Shown here piece by piece: positions 46,893 through 58,575 of a stretch of 64,000 bases of DNA (the stretch's first letter is position 1; each line of letters starts with the position of its first letter). The translations under genes and the position numbers were made by a program. Source of the DNA: Hedera helix. Lineage: Eukaryota > Streptophyta > Magnoliopsida > Apiales > Araliaceae. Below the pieces are notes generated by a model. It did not search any database. It was not told the origin of the DNA and saw only the letters and a list, made by a program, of their open reading frames with translations. The stretch covers positions 39,698,055 through 39,762,054 of the forward strand of contig OX359280.1 in assembly GCA_947179155.2 (NCBI GenBank), in the 5' to 3' direction.

Positions 46893-49840
46893 TCAAATAT
46901 TTAGACCTACTCCTTTACAAAGGGGGCATACATTTTTCTCAGTGAGCCACATTTTGATGCAACTGAAGTGGAATCTATGCCCACAATCCAGCATGCCAAG
47001 CTTCTGATCCCTAACATATTCTTCCTGCAATTGAATGAGGAACATGAACACATAAAATAAATAATAAAATCTACATAAATGAACCTCAAGGGATAAGTGC
47101 ATAAATTAGAAAAAAAAAATGGTAATAAAATAAATAATAAAATCTACATAAATGAACCTCAAAGGATAAGTACATAAATGAACCTCAAAGGATAAGTGCA
47201 TAAATTAGACAAAAAGATGGTAATCCAAATGATATACAAATATTAGAAGGAAAAAAATTACCTGGCAAATGCAGCACAGCACTTCCTTCACTAGATAGCC
47301 TCTCCTCTTAGATCTATACTTATGCGGCTTAATTCCCGCTACAATAGTATGTTCGCTTAATCCAGTGCGCACAACTCCAATTTGCTCTTGTAGAGCCAAC
47401 ATTTCCTAAATTAAAATCATTTTAAGGTAAGAGTCTAATATATATTTATTTAATTTTTAGAGATCCCAATATGGTGAGATATTGGTACAAGTACAATAGA
47501 TTACATAATCAAACTCAACAATATCTCTAAACAACATTAAATGAGCTCAAACCCTATGGAGAATAAACTTCCACAATACAAGGGAAAGAAACTCTCACAA
47601 CAAAAAGGAAGAACAAGAATCGAACCTTACTGTCTTAACAATCAGACTAAGGCATAATCAAGCTCAACAATCTCTCATAAGTCATACCAACAGTTAAACA
47701 AACTCACACTCTATGAGTGATCAGAATAAAAATCTCACGAATAAATTAAGATAAAACAAACTTCCACAATAAAAGGAAAGAGACTCCCTCAATAAGGGGA
47801 AAGAACAAGAATCGAATTTCTCAGTTTTAATTATCATACTAAGACATTATTGACAATAAGGGGAAAGAACAAGAATCGAACTTCTCAGTCTTAATTATCA
47901 TATTAAGACATTGACAATAAGATTCTAATATTGAAATGAAAAGTATAACATTAATTTAATTAAAACACTATTACCTCATAAGTAAAAAATGGGAAAACTT
48001 CATGTTGCTCGTTACCCTCTACCAGTTCTTCTTGTGTGACACTTTGGAAGTTTTGTACTCCTTCCACCTCCCCTTGTTGTTCCCCCACTGTTTCATAAAA
48101 TTCCGCTCCGGAAATAATTTGCACATCCTAGGAAATCACCACCAATTAAGACAAATACAGTGTCACAAACTTCTTCATGAGGTCAATGTGTTTGAGAACA
48201 GTAAAATACGGAATGAAAACTAAAATATGTTATACTAAAATATATAAAAAAAAAAAATTATTTTTGGACCAAAGTTATATTTTGGCATAAAGTGTATAAA
48301 CGATAAATGTATGTATTTAATTTAAGCTATCTTAGTTTTCCTAGCACATAGCTGCTTGGCTTCCAGGAACAGAAGGACAAGGTGTTGCAGATGTTTTGTT
48401 TGGCAACTATGGTTTCACGGTTTCACAGGCAACTATCGGCATACTTGGTTTAAGACTGTTGATCAGCTCCCAATGAATGCAGGGGATCCACATTATGATA
48501 CACTATTCCATTAATACTTGGCCTTAAAACATAACCTATCAAGGCCACATAGATGCTCTACTCTCTGGTGCCTTTTGCTTGCATTTTCACTTCAAACAGT
48601 TTTCCTAATTTTCATCGTAGTTATCGGAAATTAGTTATCCTAGATACGAAACAAAACTCTTGGCATTGTTATGTATACGTCCTGTTAAGCATTGTTTTAT
48701 CTTGGCATAACTTCTACTGGAATATTGGCATAGTTTCAATATAAAAGTCGAGTTGGGGACTTTGAAGCCTGTTGCAACAAGACGTGCTGTGTTTTTCAAG
48801 AAAAACAGTAAAGCATGTGTGTGGAGAATTTTCAACCTTCACGTATTGGCAGGCAGCATCTGGGAGAGAGAGAATCAAAGTTCGACCAGCTAGAAAATGA
48901 AGGACTGCCGGATGTAGGGAAGGGGTATATACTCGTTATTCCTTTTTATCTGTCCCTTAAGAGATTAAAGTTTTTTTTTTTTTATTCATCGTTTGTATAT
49001 ATTTAAGGAAGTAGTAATAAGTTAATTCTTCATATTATCCTTATATTAAATATTAATTTTTTTTTTTTATATTTTTAATAAATTTTATAAAAATAATAGT
49101 GAGATTTAATATCAAATTTGATTATTCAAAAATATTATTACTTATATTTCTTAATGTTTGTGTTTTCTCCTCAAAGTAACGGGGGGAGAACTATGCACTT
49201 TAAAAAAAAAAGTAAATGCAATAAATGAAGAAACAGATCGCACTAAATATAGTAAATGCGGAAAGAAAAAATAATAAGTGTCATAAATGAGGAGGGAAAA
49301 AAAGTAAGAGAAATAAATGTGGGAAAATACTGTAATATATGTGCAATAAATGTGGATAGACTATAGTAATAGTAATATGTGCAATAAATGTAGATAGAGA
49401 CACTATAATAAGTATAATAAAAGTATGCAGTAAATGTGAAAAGTTAACAATAAATGCATTAACGAGGAATTACAATCTTTTTTAATTTTGTCTAAAATTT
49501 CCTTAATATTACATGGTTGGGTACCTAAATTAAATATTCGGTCAAGTTTGAGAGAGTCCTTATGTTTAATAAAATAAATGTAATTGACCAAAATTCTTTA
49601 AGACATTAATATTATAAAATATCACCTTTAAACGAAAATGAAACGAATATTACTCTTATTATATGAAGAAAAATAAGAATAAGAAATAACCTCATCATTC
49701 TGAGCATCAAAAGAATTCGCAGCTTGAGGTTGTGCAGACCCTTGTACTGTAATTCTCCTTCCAAACAGCGTCAATTGCGTTATTATTGTTCCAAACAAGC
49801 TAATACTTCCAACGCGAGGGGGTGAGCTATGATATTCCAT
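46893..49840 (-). CDS. RING-H2 E3 ubiquitin ligase, MBR-like, four exons
   Basis: My splice model on the minus strand: exon 1 49691-49840 (50 codons), exon 2 47975-48127 (51), exon 3 47262-47405 (48), exon 4 46893-47024 (43 plus TGA). All introns are GT-AG and phase 0, giving 192 residues without a stop. Exon 3 ends EVLCCICQ and exon 4 begins EEYVRDQKLGMLDCGHRFHF. Together they form a perfect RING-H2: C-x2-C-x14-C-x-H-x2-H-x2-C-x10-C-x2-C, ending NVCPLCK. The preceding FTYEEMLALQEQIGVVRTGL resembles the segment before the RING in MBR1/MBR2-type ligases, which are much longer, so this is a short family member. The role, E2-dependent ubiquitin transfer, is inferred from the family. Start: the first ATG after an acceptor tgtgtag at 49852-49858. 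The N-terminal exon (SLFGTIITQLTLFGRRITV) is unfamiliar. Intron 1 holds an antisense GH3 fragment. Confidence 0.7.
48352..48530 (+). pseudogene. GH3 beta-glucosidase last-exon fragment, copy II
   Basis: After cacatag the frame opens with AWLPGTEGQGVADVLFGNYG, closer to the family consensus (AAWLPGTEGQGV) than copy I. A 10-base insertion, largely a repeat of cggtttcac, then shifts the frame, and FKTVDQLPMNAGDPHYDTLF is read in another frame up to the stop at 48512-48514. It lies antisense in intron 1 of the RING gene, as does copy I, so capture preceded the duplication. Confidence 0.85.
48531..49690. other. Intron 1 remainder of the RING gene
   Basis: 48531-48920 matches 12400-12780 and probably carries the GH3 3' region plus an unidentified piece. 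49200-49480 is rich in the phrase (g)caataaatg(a/t)gg, repeated about eight times at irregular spacing. The frames at 48553, 48635 and 48815 are not conserved. Confidence 0.4.
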
Positions 49841-49851
49841 GATTCCCCGGC

Positions 49852-50536
49852 CTACACAATAATGATATATAACTATGTAATATATTAATTTCTCTTTTAT
49901 TTAAAACTTACTTTAACTAATTTCAATATTCTCAAGGATGCATAAATAAATTTTTTTTTTTTTCAAGAAATCCCAATCCACAGAATTAAGGAATAACTTT
50001 ATGTGCACAAACTATGCACACAAAAAAATTGTAAACTAATGGTAGGACCCATGTATTACATATTAATAAAAAAAGTGTAAAATATTAAATGATAAGTCCC
50101 CTATTGATCTTAGTTTCTCTCTTTTTTTATACAGTTGTGAGAAATTTTTTGTGTATAGTTGTGTTCATAGGATTAATAGGAATATACACACAAGTTTTAA
50201 AATAATGTTATGAACACAAATTATACAAAAAAAAAAAAAAAATTGTGCACAAACAGTGTATAAAAAGAGAGAAAATAAAAAATAAGATCTACTACACATT
50301 TAATATTTTATACATTTTTTGGGTATATAATATATGAGTACATAATTTTGTATATAATAATTTGTATACATAGTATTAGTCTTCTAAGCTTTAATAGTTT
50401 AGAAGACGAACTCGACCTAAAAAATTAAATACGAGTCTTGTTAGCCACAATTAACCAAGCACGAATCCAAACATGAATTCTAAACAAAAATTCTTAATCA
50501 AATGAAAAATAAAAACAAAAGTCCTTAATTGACCAA

Positions 50537-50586
<50 letters not shown>

Positions 50587-51240
50587 TACAAACATCATGA
50601 ACTCGACCAATCAAGTTATGTAAACAAGAAAAAAAAATCAATTCAACAAAGTACAACTTTAAGACCTCGATCTTAATTCTATTTAATAATTACACAAAAA
50701 AAAATTAAAAAATTAAGCCCTAAATCCCACCCTCCACCTCCCCCAACCACAAAAATAATCTTAATCTAAGAATTAAAATCTTTGAGAAATAAGAGACAGA
50801 TCGAAAACTAAGATTTATGAGGAAAAAAAATGTAAGGTTTTATTTCTTTTATTTGAAAGATTAATTGAGATTTAAAGAAAAATGGGAACCAGAAAACCGA
50901 GATAAGATCAAATTATCTACCTAGCTAGTAGCAAATATTTAGTAGCGGTGACGACGATGGTAGCGGCGACGGCGTTGGAAGCGGCGGCGACGGTGGCGAC
51001 AGCGACAACAGCGACGGATTGGGAGCTTTGGTCTCGTCGAAGTGAATCAAAAGGCTAGGATCACTCTTCCATTTATGGACCTTAGGTTAGGTCAAAAAAG
51101 CCTTTTACAAATTTACCCCTACGTTTCAAAAAAATTTCATCAACAGAACGGTGAACAAATGACACCATTGCCCCTATAAGTTATATATTATTACAACTTT
51201 TTATTATAAAGTTCTACTTTGCTTAAAAAAATCATTCAAC
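49852..51240 (-). promoter_or_regulatory. Promoter and 5' UTR block of the intact RING gene
   Basis: On the minus strand, from upstream: the phrase rich in taggggtaaatttgtaaaag (about 51105), then a triplet-rich tract at 50941-51020 (repeats of gcgac and ggc units), then a CT-rich 5' UTR-like stretch at 50760-50930. A poly-pyrimidine acceptor (ttgtgtag) precedes the start codon exon, implying an intron in the 5' UTR. Three other copies of the block exist in the window, and the triplet tract differs in length and sequence in each. It contains (AT)n at 50538-50580. Regulation is not otherwise evident. Confidence 0.5.
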
Positions 51241-51870
51241 TTGATTTCACAATTAATTAGTAATAAATCTACTATATTTTTCAACTAATTGTATAAATAT
51301 TATGTTGTAAATAAATTCACATACATTATTAATACGATTATTTGATAAAATTTCAAATTTTAATGAGTTTAATTAGTTAATAAATTTATTTAATAGTAAA
51401 ATTTATGACTCAATTATAATAATGCAATTAAATCGTGTGATATGTAAAAGATATTTTTGGTATCTTAATAAATTTGTAATAATAAAATTATCCTACATAA
51501 AATTTAGTAAGATAGATTATCTTTCATAAATTTGTACTAAAAAACATGCTATAAGTTTAGTAGAACCAAAAATATAAATTCTTTTAGAAAGTTCATTTTT
51601 CTATTAAAGATATAAAAATAAATAATATTTTTTCTTTTCCTAATAAGTTAGGATTCCTTTTAAATACGTTACAAATTTAGATAGTATTTAATTGTTATAA
51701 TTTAGACATTAACTATACTAGGTTGAATAGGGAAAAAAAGTTGAATCAAAAATTTATGAAAATCAAGTTTGTTCTTTTAATTAAAACAAGTTCACCAACC
51801 CCGTGCAAAGTACGAGTAGAATGAATAATGGTTTATCACATTATTAAATGGATAAATATCTTTATACAGA
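51241..51870. repeat. Promoter-block flank, copy II
   Basis: It matches 37563-38150 and 23400-23960 in order. In this copy it is continuous with the promoter block, showing the ancestral arrangement before LTR insertions in copy I. No frame is conserved. Confidence 0.6.
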
Positions 51871-53740
51871 TGAACTATTGAAAGGATTTAGTGAAAATAA
51901 TTTCAAGCATTCATGTTTATATGTGCAAATAGATGTATATTTACATGTATATGTATATATAGACGTATATAACCATTTAAAATTTAAACATTCATTGGAA
52001 GTTGAGCGGTTAAAATAACTTACCTACAAAATAGTTCTGTAGAAAACAATCTCCAATAATTTGGATTACCTGACACGTGTACAATGTTTAGTCACAGAAA
52101 TGTACAACTATGACCTTTTTTTATCTTTGACTTAGCTTCCTTTTGACTTTCTTTTTAGAGTCACGTCGAGTCTGTTCTATGATTTGACTGACTTTCTAAT
52201 AAGAGTCACATTGAGTCTGCTTTACGTTTTGACTGACTCCTTTTGAATCCTTGATTTTATTTTTGGTAATTTTTTCTTAAATTATTAGTTCCAATTCTTA
52301 TATATATATATATATATTGAACACCTATTTTAGAATAGATGGGTGTCGTTCTCACCTTTTTAGAGAATTGAAAGTTACCTTTTATTTATGACTTTATCAA
52401 CCTATTAAGCAAACAAATGCATACCTAACACAATTAATTAGGTCAGTATGCAATGCATGTATGCAAACTAGTCTAATCTAATGTGATGATCATGCACATG
52501 GATTAATGAGTTTAATTTAATTCACCTCTGATCATAGAAAAACATGATTCATCGATCAAGTGCCTTTGTTAGAATATCAGCAAGTTGACGGTCAGTAAAT
52601 ACAAAATCCAATGTGATGTTGCTTTTCTCAACATGATCTCGGAAGAAATGATGTCTTATATTTATATGTTTCATGCGAGAGTATTAGACTGGATTCTTAA
52701 ATATGCAAATTAAATGATACTGGTATTGTCACACTTAATTGGAATGTGATATAATGATAAACCATAATCTTCTAATTGTTGTTTCATCCAAAGCAAATGA
52801 GCACAACAACTTGCAGTAGAGATATATTTTGCCTCAGTTGTAGATCTACAAAGGTTTATTTCTTATTGTATCAAAATATGAGCATAGTGCCTAAAAATTG
52901 ACATGTACCTCTAATACTCTTTCTGTCAACTTTAGAATCTCCTAGGTCAACATCAGAGTAACCTAGTATATAGATAGAGTGATAACTCTTTGGAATACCA
53001 GAGTCCTAATTATGATGTTCCTATCAGATACCTAAAAATTCTTTTAAATGAAGCTACATGTGACTTTTTATGCCATGATTGGAATCTAATATATAGGCAC
53101 ATAGCAAACGTGATATCTAGTATGCTCGCAGTCAAATACAATAAACTTTCTATCATACTATGATAAGATTTGATATCAGTTGCTTTACTTGCCTCATCTT
53201 TGGTATATGTTTAGCATGTTGACATAGGAGTTCCAATATGCTTCATCCTGTCAAATCCAAACTTTTTCAACATTTCTTTCACATATTTTGATTGACATAT
53301 GGACAAGTGTTTGTCTGTTTGTTTGACTTAAAGACTTAAAAAGTAAGTCAACTCGCTCATCATTGACATTTCGAACTAATCCTACATTAGCTTAGCAAAC
53401 TCTTGCACATTTGATCATTAGTAGCACCAATATATATTTGTATAACTAAAATGTCATGCTTCTTATACTTTTATGAACAGTGCGGCATCAATTGTGCCTC
53501 TAATAAAGCCTTTCCCTAATAAAAATTGAGTCAAGGTATCATATTAGGCTCTAGGTGCCTATTTCAACTCATATAGTACCTTAGTTTGGAAACATGATTA
53601 GGAATTTTTAGGACATACAAAACTAGGTGGTTCTATGTAAACATTTTTAGTTAAAATCCCATTTAGAAAAGTATTTTTGACATCCATCTGATATAATTTA
53701 AAATTCATTGAGCATGCAAAAGCAAGTAATATTTTAATTG
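51871..53740 (-). pseudogene. Ty1-copia RT/RNase H and LTR, copy II
   Basis: This is the counterpart of 38151-39995 with the same order: probable LTR 51871-52540, RNase H end 52550-52960 and RT part 53000-53620. It is broken differently: for example the YVDD region carries a deletion near 53430, and more stops interrupt the RT. The shared defects show that it was already dead when duplicated. Confidence 0.75.
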
Positions 53741-54299
53741 CTTCTAATCTAAAGTATATTGACTAGGTCTAATTTTACCCATTGCCAATATATTTTGAGT
53801 TAGAGAGTGTTATGTCTTTATATCTTAGATTTAGAACCCTTTTTTTTATATATCTAACATGGTATCTATAGCGGGACTATCTTTAAACTACGTAAAACAT
53901 TTTTCTTCAGCTACATTCGTACCCATTTAAAACATATCTTAAGGGTCAAAACTACGCATTTATCTACTAGTAGTCATATCAATTGGGCTAATGAATGTCC
54001 TTGGTTTATTATTTTCCTTCTCTAAATTTGTCTTATGTGAGTCTCATATTCATCAGATACGTGCATAAACAACTCTCAATACATCGGGTGTATACATGGA
54101 TAAACAACTCTCAATACATCGGATTACACGTAAGTTAAGTATTGTTAGAATATGTAACTTATCACACGTAGAATACCTTGATAAAATATATCAAATGCTA
54201 AATATTGACTAGGCCAACTCTACCCATTGCAAAATAGTTTTGGGGAACAAAGCTTAATGTCTTTATATAATTTTATATTTGAACCCAATTTATAATCTA
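53741..54299 (-). repeat. Degenerate copia-linked sequence, copy II
   Basis: It matches 39996-40500. A short local duplication is visible, cat.aacaactctcaataca near 54065 and again near 54101. No domain is recognised. Confidence 0.45.
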
Positions 54300-55410
54300 A
54301 GCTGGTGTTTGTCAGTAATATAATTTCGAGTGTCATGACTAGAAAAGAGAATAAACACTTTGAATAATAGATAATGTTGCCAAAGATCTAAAGTTTCAAC
54401 ATTGCATAAAATTCCTTGTCATAATTAAAATAATTCTTGTGAGAATTGTTCAACTTCTCAGTAAAAAAATGCAATAGGCTTGCCATTTTGACTAAGCACG
54501 TGCTAATTTCGGAACTCGAAGCATTACAATCATGAATCAACTTAAAATACTTTTTCAAAATGTGGAAGTGCAATTAGAATAGAAGTTTCTTTTACAGTTT
54601 TCTAGAGGAGTTCAAAGTTTTTCATACCTCTTCAGTTTACTTGAAGCTGCTGCATACTGGAGTCCCTTTTAAGCACCCCCTGATAAGAGTAATGATGATG
54701 CTAAAGTTTCCTTTATATATTATATATAAATTTCCATTGGCCGGAATGATGTTAATCCATGAAAACCCCGATTTAAATGATGAAGGACCTGGCCAGCTCA
54801 TGGCTGCATAAACTTGCTTGGATCCATCTTTATGAGAACTCGAAACTGACAATGCCAAGGAAAACAAAGGTTATGGATTAAGAAGTGACATTTCTTATCA
54901 CATAACATCATGAAGCGCTGTTGAGCAGCACTATAAACAAGAATGCATCAAACTATACAAAAAATAAAGCTGACAATAAATGTTTTTAAGATTCACGATC
55001 AGACACAAAAAAAATAAAATTAGGAGCATTACAAGGCCAAAAGGCCTAAAAAGCATAACCATTCACTCATATAAATCATCCCTTGTTTGTTAATCTAATT
55101 TCCATTCATCTTTGCATCTCATCCTTTGAGAATAAAATGATGGTGAACACTTTGAGGATTAATCTTTGAAAAGATAGTAACGGCGATACTTGATATAGTG
55201 ATATTCTTTACCATTCCACTATCAATACACATGCTAAGAAGGTTTGGGACAATACATGGAATCGTGCTTTCTTTCTCATTATATTCCTTTTAGCCAAAAG
55301 AATCTTTCCTTGGGACTGAACTATCTTGTTTAGATTGTCGGCTAAGGGAACAAAATCAACAAGGCAATGGTGGATATCCATCATGGGAGGAAGTAAGAGA
55401 GACAACTCTT
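54300..55410 (-). pseudogene. Ty3-gypsy RNase H and RT fragments, copy II
   Basis: 54388-54573 reads IHDCNASSSEIST and, in another frame, KPIAFFTEKLNN, then SHKNYFNYDKEFYAMLK and, after a shift, LDLWQHYLLFK. That is the gypsy RNase H core, with DCNAS corresponding to the catalytic D.DAS. 55208-55405 reads LPPMMDIHHCLVDFVPLA and a degenerate continuation into RT. As in copy I, the middle of RT is missing. The frame at 54637-54867 is unrecognised. Confidence 0.75.
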
Positions 55411-56037
55411 CTGGTACAACTTCTTAAAGTTCTTAAGAAAAAATGGTTCAACTTCAATAGGACACGTGATTATAAACATGACGGAGAATAGATGGATTAA
55501 CGAGGTGATAATATTTGACAAATGATAATTAACGAGGATGGATGACTAGAATAAGAAACTAATCATATTAAAATGGAATTAAAAATAACACCGGAGTTTC
55601 TCCATTCATTAATTGAACATTACAGTTCCATGCACGGCAAGCACATAATTGATGTAAACGTACGTCACCTAACATAATCTTTACAATTTATCAAAATTAT
55701 GATCATTAATTCATAATTCCGTATTAAAAAAATTATTAGTTCTAGCGAATACTTAATTGGAAATAAAACCAAGATATATACATGTGTGTAGCTTCTTTTG
55801 AAGATAATTGAAATGAGATTTCTGGCCAATAATCCGATTGACTTTACCGAATGCTAGCTTTGATTGCAAAATTAAATATAACTTGGACTTAGGAATTCCT
55901 TTCTTTTTGTTTTTTTTTTCTTCCTTTCTTTTTATCACAAAATTATACTTAATATTTTTTTATAACTCCTAAAATGAAAAACTTAACCTTAATGGGTATT
56001 TGTGAAGTAACCTTAGTTAAGTTTAATTAAGGCATGC
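55411..56037. repeat. LEA-downstream-like sequence, copy II
   Basis: This matches 43490-44010 closely and 57590-58360 in part. It contains a T-rich tract near 55905-55920. The poly-Lys frame at 55753-55938 comes from that tract on the minus strand. Confidence 0.6.
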
Positions 56038-56074
56038 CTTAGATAAGATTTTCATATATATATATAAAAGACAA

Positions 56075-56262
56075 TTCAAAAACATACCTCTTAAATAGTA
56101 TACCTCCTTAAGTAACATACATTTATCAAAAGTGGAGTTGTGGAATATCACATCTTCTTTTAATATTATTTATAAAAAAAAGAATATTCAAAACGATGTC
56201 GTTTTGATAAAGATATATTATTTAAGAGAGGTATGTTATTTAAGAGGTATGCTTTAAATCCG
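56075..56262. mobile_element. Foldback element with a caaaacga/tcgttttg core
   Basis: The left arm aaacatacctcttaaata and the right arm (complemented) aagcatacctcttaaataac are inverted copies. Inside, caaaacgatgtcgttttg (about 56188-56205) is nearly palindromic. There is no coding capacity. The superfamily was not determined. Confidence 0.6.
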
Positions 56263-56276
56263 TCCTCTATATATAT

Positions 56277-56378
<102 letters not shown>

Positions 56379-56596
56379 AAATATAAAATTCAAAATCAGA
56401 ACAACAATATCAAATTACAATATTATGGCCTAATAAATTACGATATAATTACATTCTAACACACACGAGCCTCTACACAATTAAATAAACAAACAAATTT
56501 AAAACTAGCTAAATTAAAAAGAAAAAGAAAAAAAAAATAGCAGCTCCAGTTATTTTTCCAACCATAGAATGAAAAACTACATATACTTCTTGTTGT

Positions 56597-57151
56597 CAGG
56601 GCCGGCCCTACTATATAAAAAAAAAAGCGCGCGCTTTAGGCCCCATTTTAAAAAAGGCCCCAAATTTTTGAAGATCATAAATAATTCATATAAAAAGGTC
56701 TTATAAAAATATAAGCCAAATAATTTTTTAGGGCCCATAATTCAATTCAAATATTAAATATGTAAAAAAAAATAACAGTATAAAAAAAAACCTCATTTAA
56801 ATAAAAATTATTAATACTCCCTCCGTCCCAAAATAAAAGTTCTCCATTGATTTTTATAGTCAAATTGACCATTTTTAAAATTAACAATTAAACATAGATA
56901 TATTTAGATTTTTAAAAAAGTAAACATTGAGATATGTACTAAATTTTATATAATTTATAATATTTATAGGCTTTTTACATATATATTAAATAATAATAAG
57001 ATATATTTATTTAAAAAATGATCAATTTGATCATAAAAGTCATTAAAAGATGTATCAAACATAGAAGGCCTCATTAAAAATATCACTTTAGCATTATAAA
57101 AAAAAATAAAAAATATCGCTTTAGGCCTCAAATTGTCTTGAGCCACCCCTG
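56597..57151. mobile_element. hAT-type MITE, 555 bp, with 8-bp target duplication
   Basis: The ends are cagggccggccc and, complemented, caggggtggctcaag. Perfect 8-bp copies of cttgttgt flank it at 56589-56596 and 57152-57159, which is the hAT signature. The intact LEA gene shows the uninterrupted site (atacttgttgtcagctg). Subterminal GGCC(T/C) motifs are present on both sides (ctttaggcccc and ctttaggcctc). Confidence 0.85.
56817..57065. mobile_element. Stowaway-like MITE nested in the hAT MITE
   Basis: The left end ctccctccgtcccaaaataa is preceded by TA. An inverted counterpart of gtcaaattgaccatttttaa occurs near 57010-57035. The right terminal repeat has decayed, so the end is approximate. 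Confidence 0.55.
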
Positions 57152-57292
57152 CTTGTTGTCAGCTGAAGGAGCATCGCCTGTTCCCGTGGTTGAATTATCA
57201 GGTGCAATGTGACGCTTGCTGCTATCAGAATGGTCCTGTGCGCCTCTACCAATTGCCTGGTGACTGGAATAGCCTGCGGGGTTACTGAAATA

Positions 57293-58371
57293 GTCTACAA
57301 GCCATTACTCATTTTCTTCCAACACCACAACTACATGAGCATAAACATGACAGAGAGTGCCAAATAGAAGCATGTGATCCTAAGTCTTTAGGTTGTGAAC
57401 GACGAGCATGTAGAGTCCTAGCTCATTAACATTTAACAAAGTCCATTGGTCCTAAATTATTATGGTTTTTGAACTTATTAGCATGTATCAAAAAGCAAAA
57501 TCAATACATGCGATATTTCAGACTAAAAAGTTAATAATTCTTTTGGTTTCCCTAAAAGCTGCCTTCATTTTTTTTTAATGTAAAATATTTGAGGAATGGT
57601 AATTAACAAGAGGGTGGATGACTCAAATAAAGAACTAATTAATTTGCATTACTGCTCCATGCACAACAAGCACATAATTGATGTAAACATTACCTAATAA
57701 CCTTCGCATTTTATCAGAATTATTACCTCTGGCATTTAATTCCATATAAAACCCAAAATATATATATTAATATGACTGTAAATAGTAACCGAAAATTTTG
57801 ATATTTATTCGTGTTTTATACCTTTAAAGTGGATAGTATCTGTATTTGATTAAAGGTATCCACGGATACGAACATGAATACATGCGTATTTGTATTTGTT
57901 TAATTTTCGTCCGTTAACATATTTGTCAAAAATAAAAAGTAATAAATGTTTTTGAATATTTTTTTTCTTTTTTTTTTCCATTTTGTTATTTTTCCATGAT
58001 GTTAAACTGGTTTAGATTGATGTTTAAAACTTTAATTGTTGATAGATTGTTTGGTTAATTTTCCTAAATTTTTGAACTTTTAATTTATTTGTTAACTAAT
58101 TTTAATTAGTTATGCAATTTAATGGTACGTACTGTACATGCTATTAATTAAATAGGTGCTCAGATATTCGAATAATATAATCATCCAAATAATCATTTAG
58201 AAATAGTTAATAATTGTATTCAAATAATATTTTTTACCGAATGGTAGCTTTAATTTGATTGCTAAAATTAAAGGTAACTTGAACTTAAGAATTCCTTTTT
58301 CTTCTTTGTGTATGTGTTTAAACACTAGTCTTTTCCTTTCTTATAATCACAAAAATATATACACACAAGAA
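57293..58371. other. Intergenic, source-like copy of the dispersed repeat
   Basis: 57300-57770 matches 1640-1740 plus 2020-2450 and parts of 41.8-43.8 kb. 58230-58370 matches 55850-55950. Between them 57780-58230 is AT-rich with nothing recognised. Because it directly adjoins the LEA 3' end, this may be the source of the dispersed copies. Confidence 0.45.
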
Positions 58372-58575
58372 TGCAAAAGATGAAATTCAAAAATTAGAAC
58401 AACAATATCAAATTACAACATAGTCTAGTCAATTCCAATATAACTACATTATAACACAAACGAGCCACCACACAATCAAATAAACAGATTTAAATAAACA
58501 AACAGATTTAAAACTAAAGAAATTAAAAAATAGCAGCTCCAGTTATTTTTCCAACCATAGAACGAAACCCTACAC

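Noticed and set aside
47610..47650. Possible tRNA gene
   Set aside because: A T-arm-like motif is present, but no acceptor stem, D arm or anticodon arm can be formed around it.
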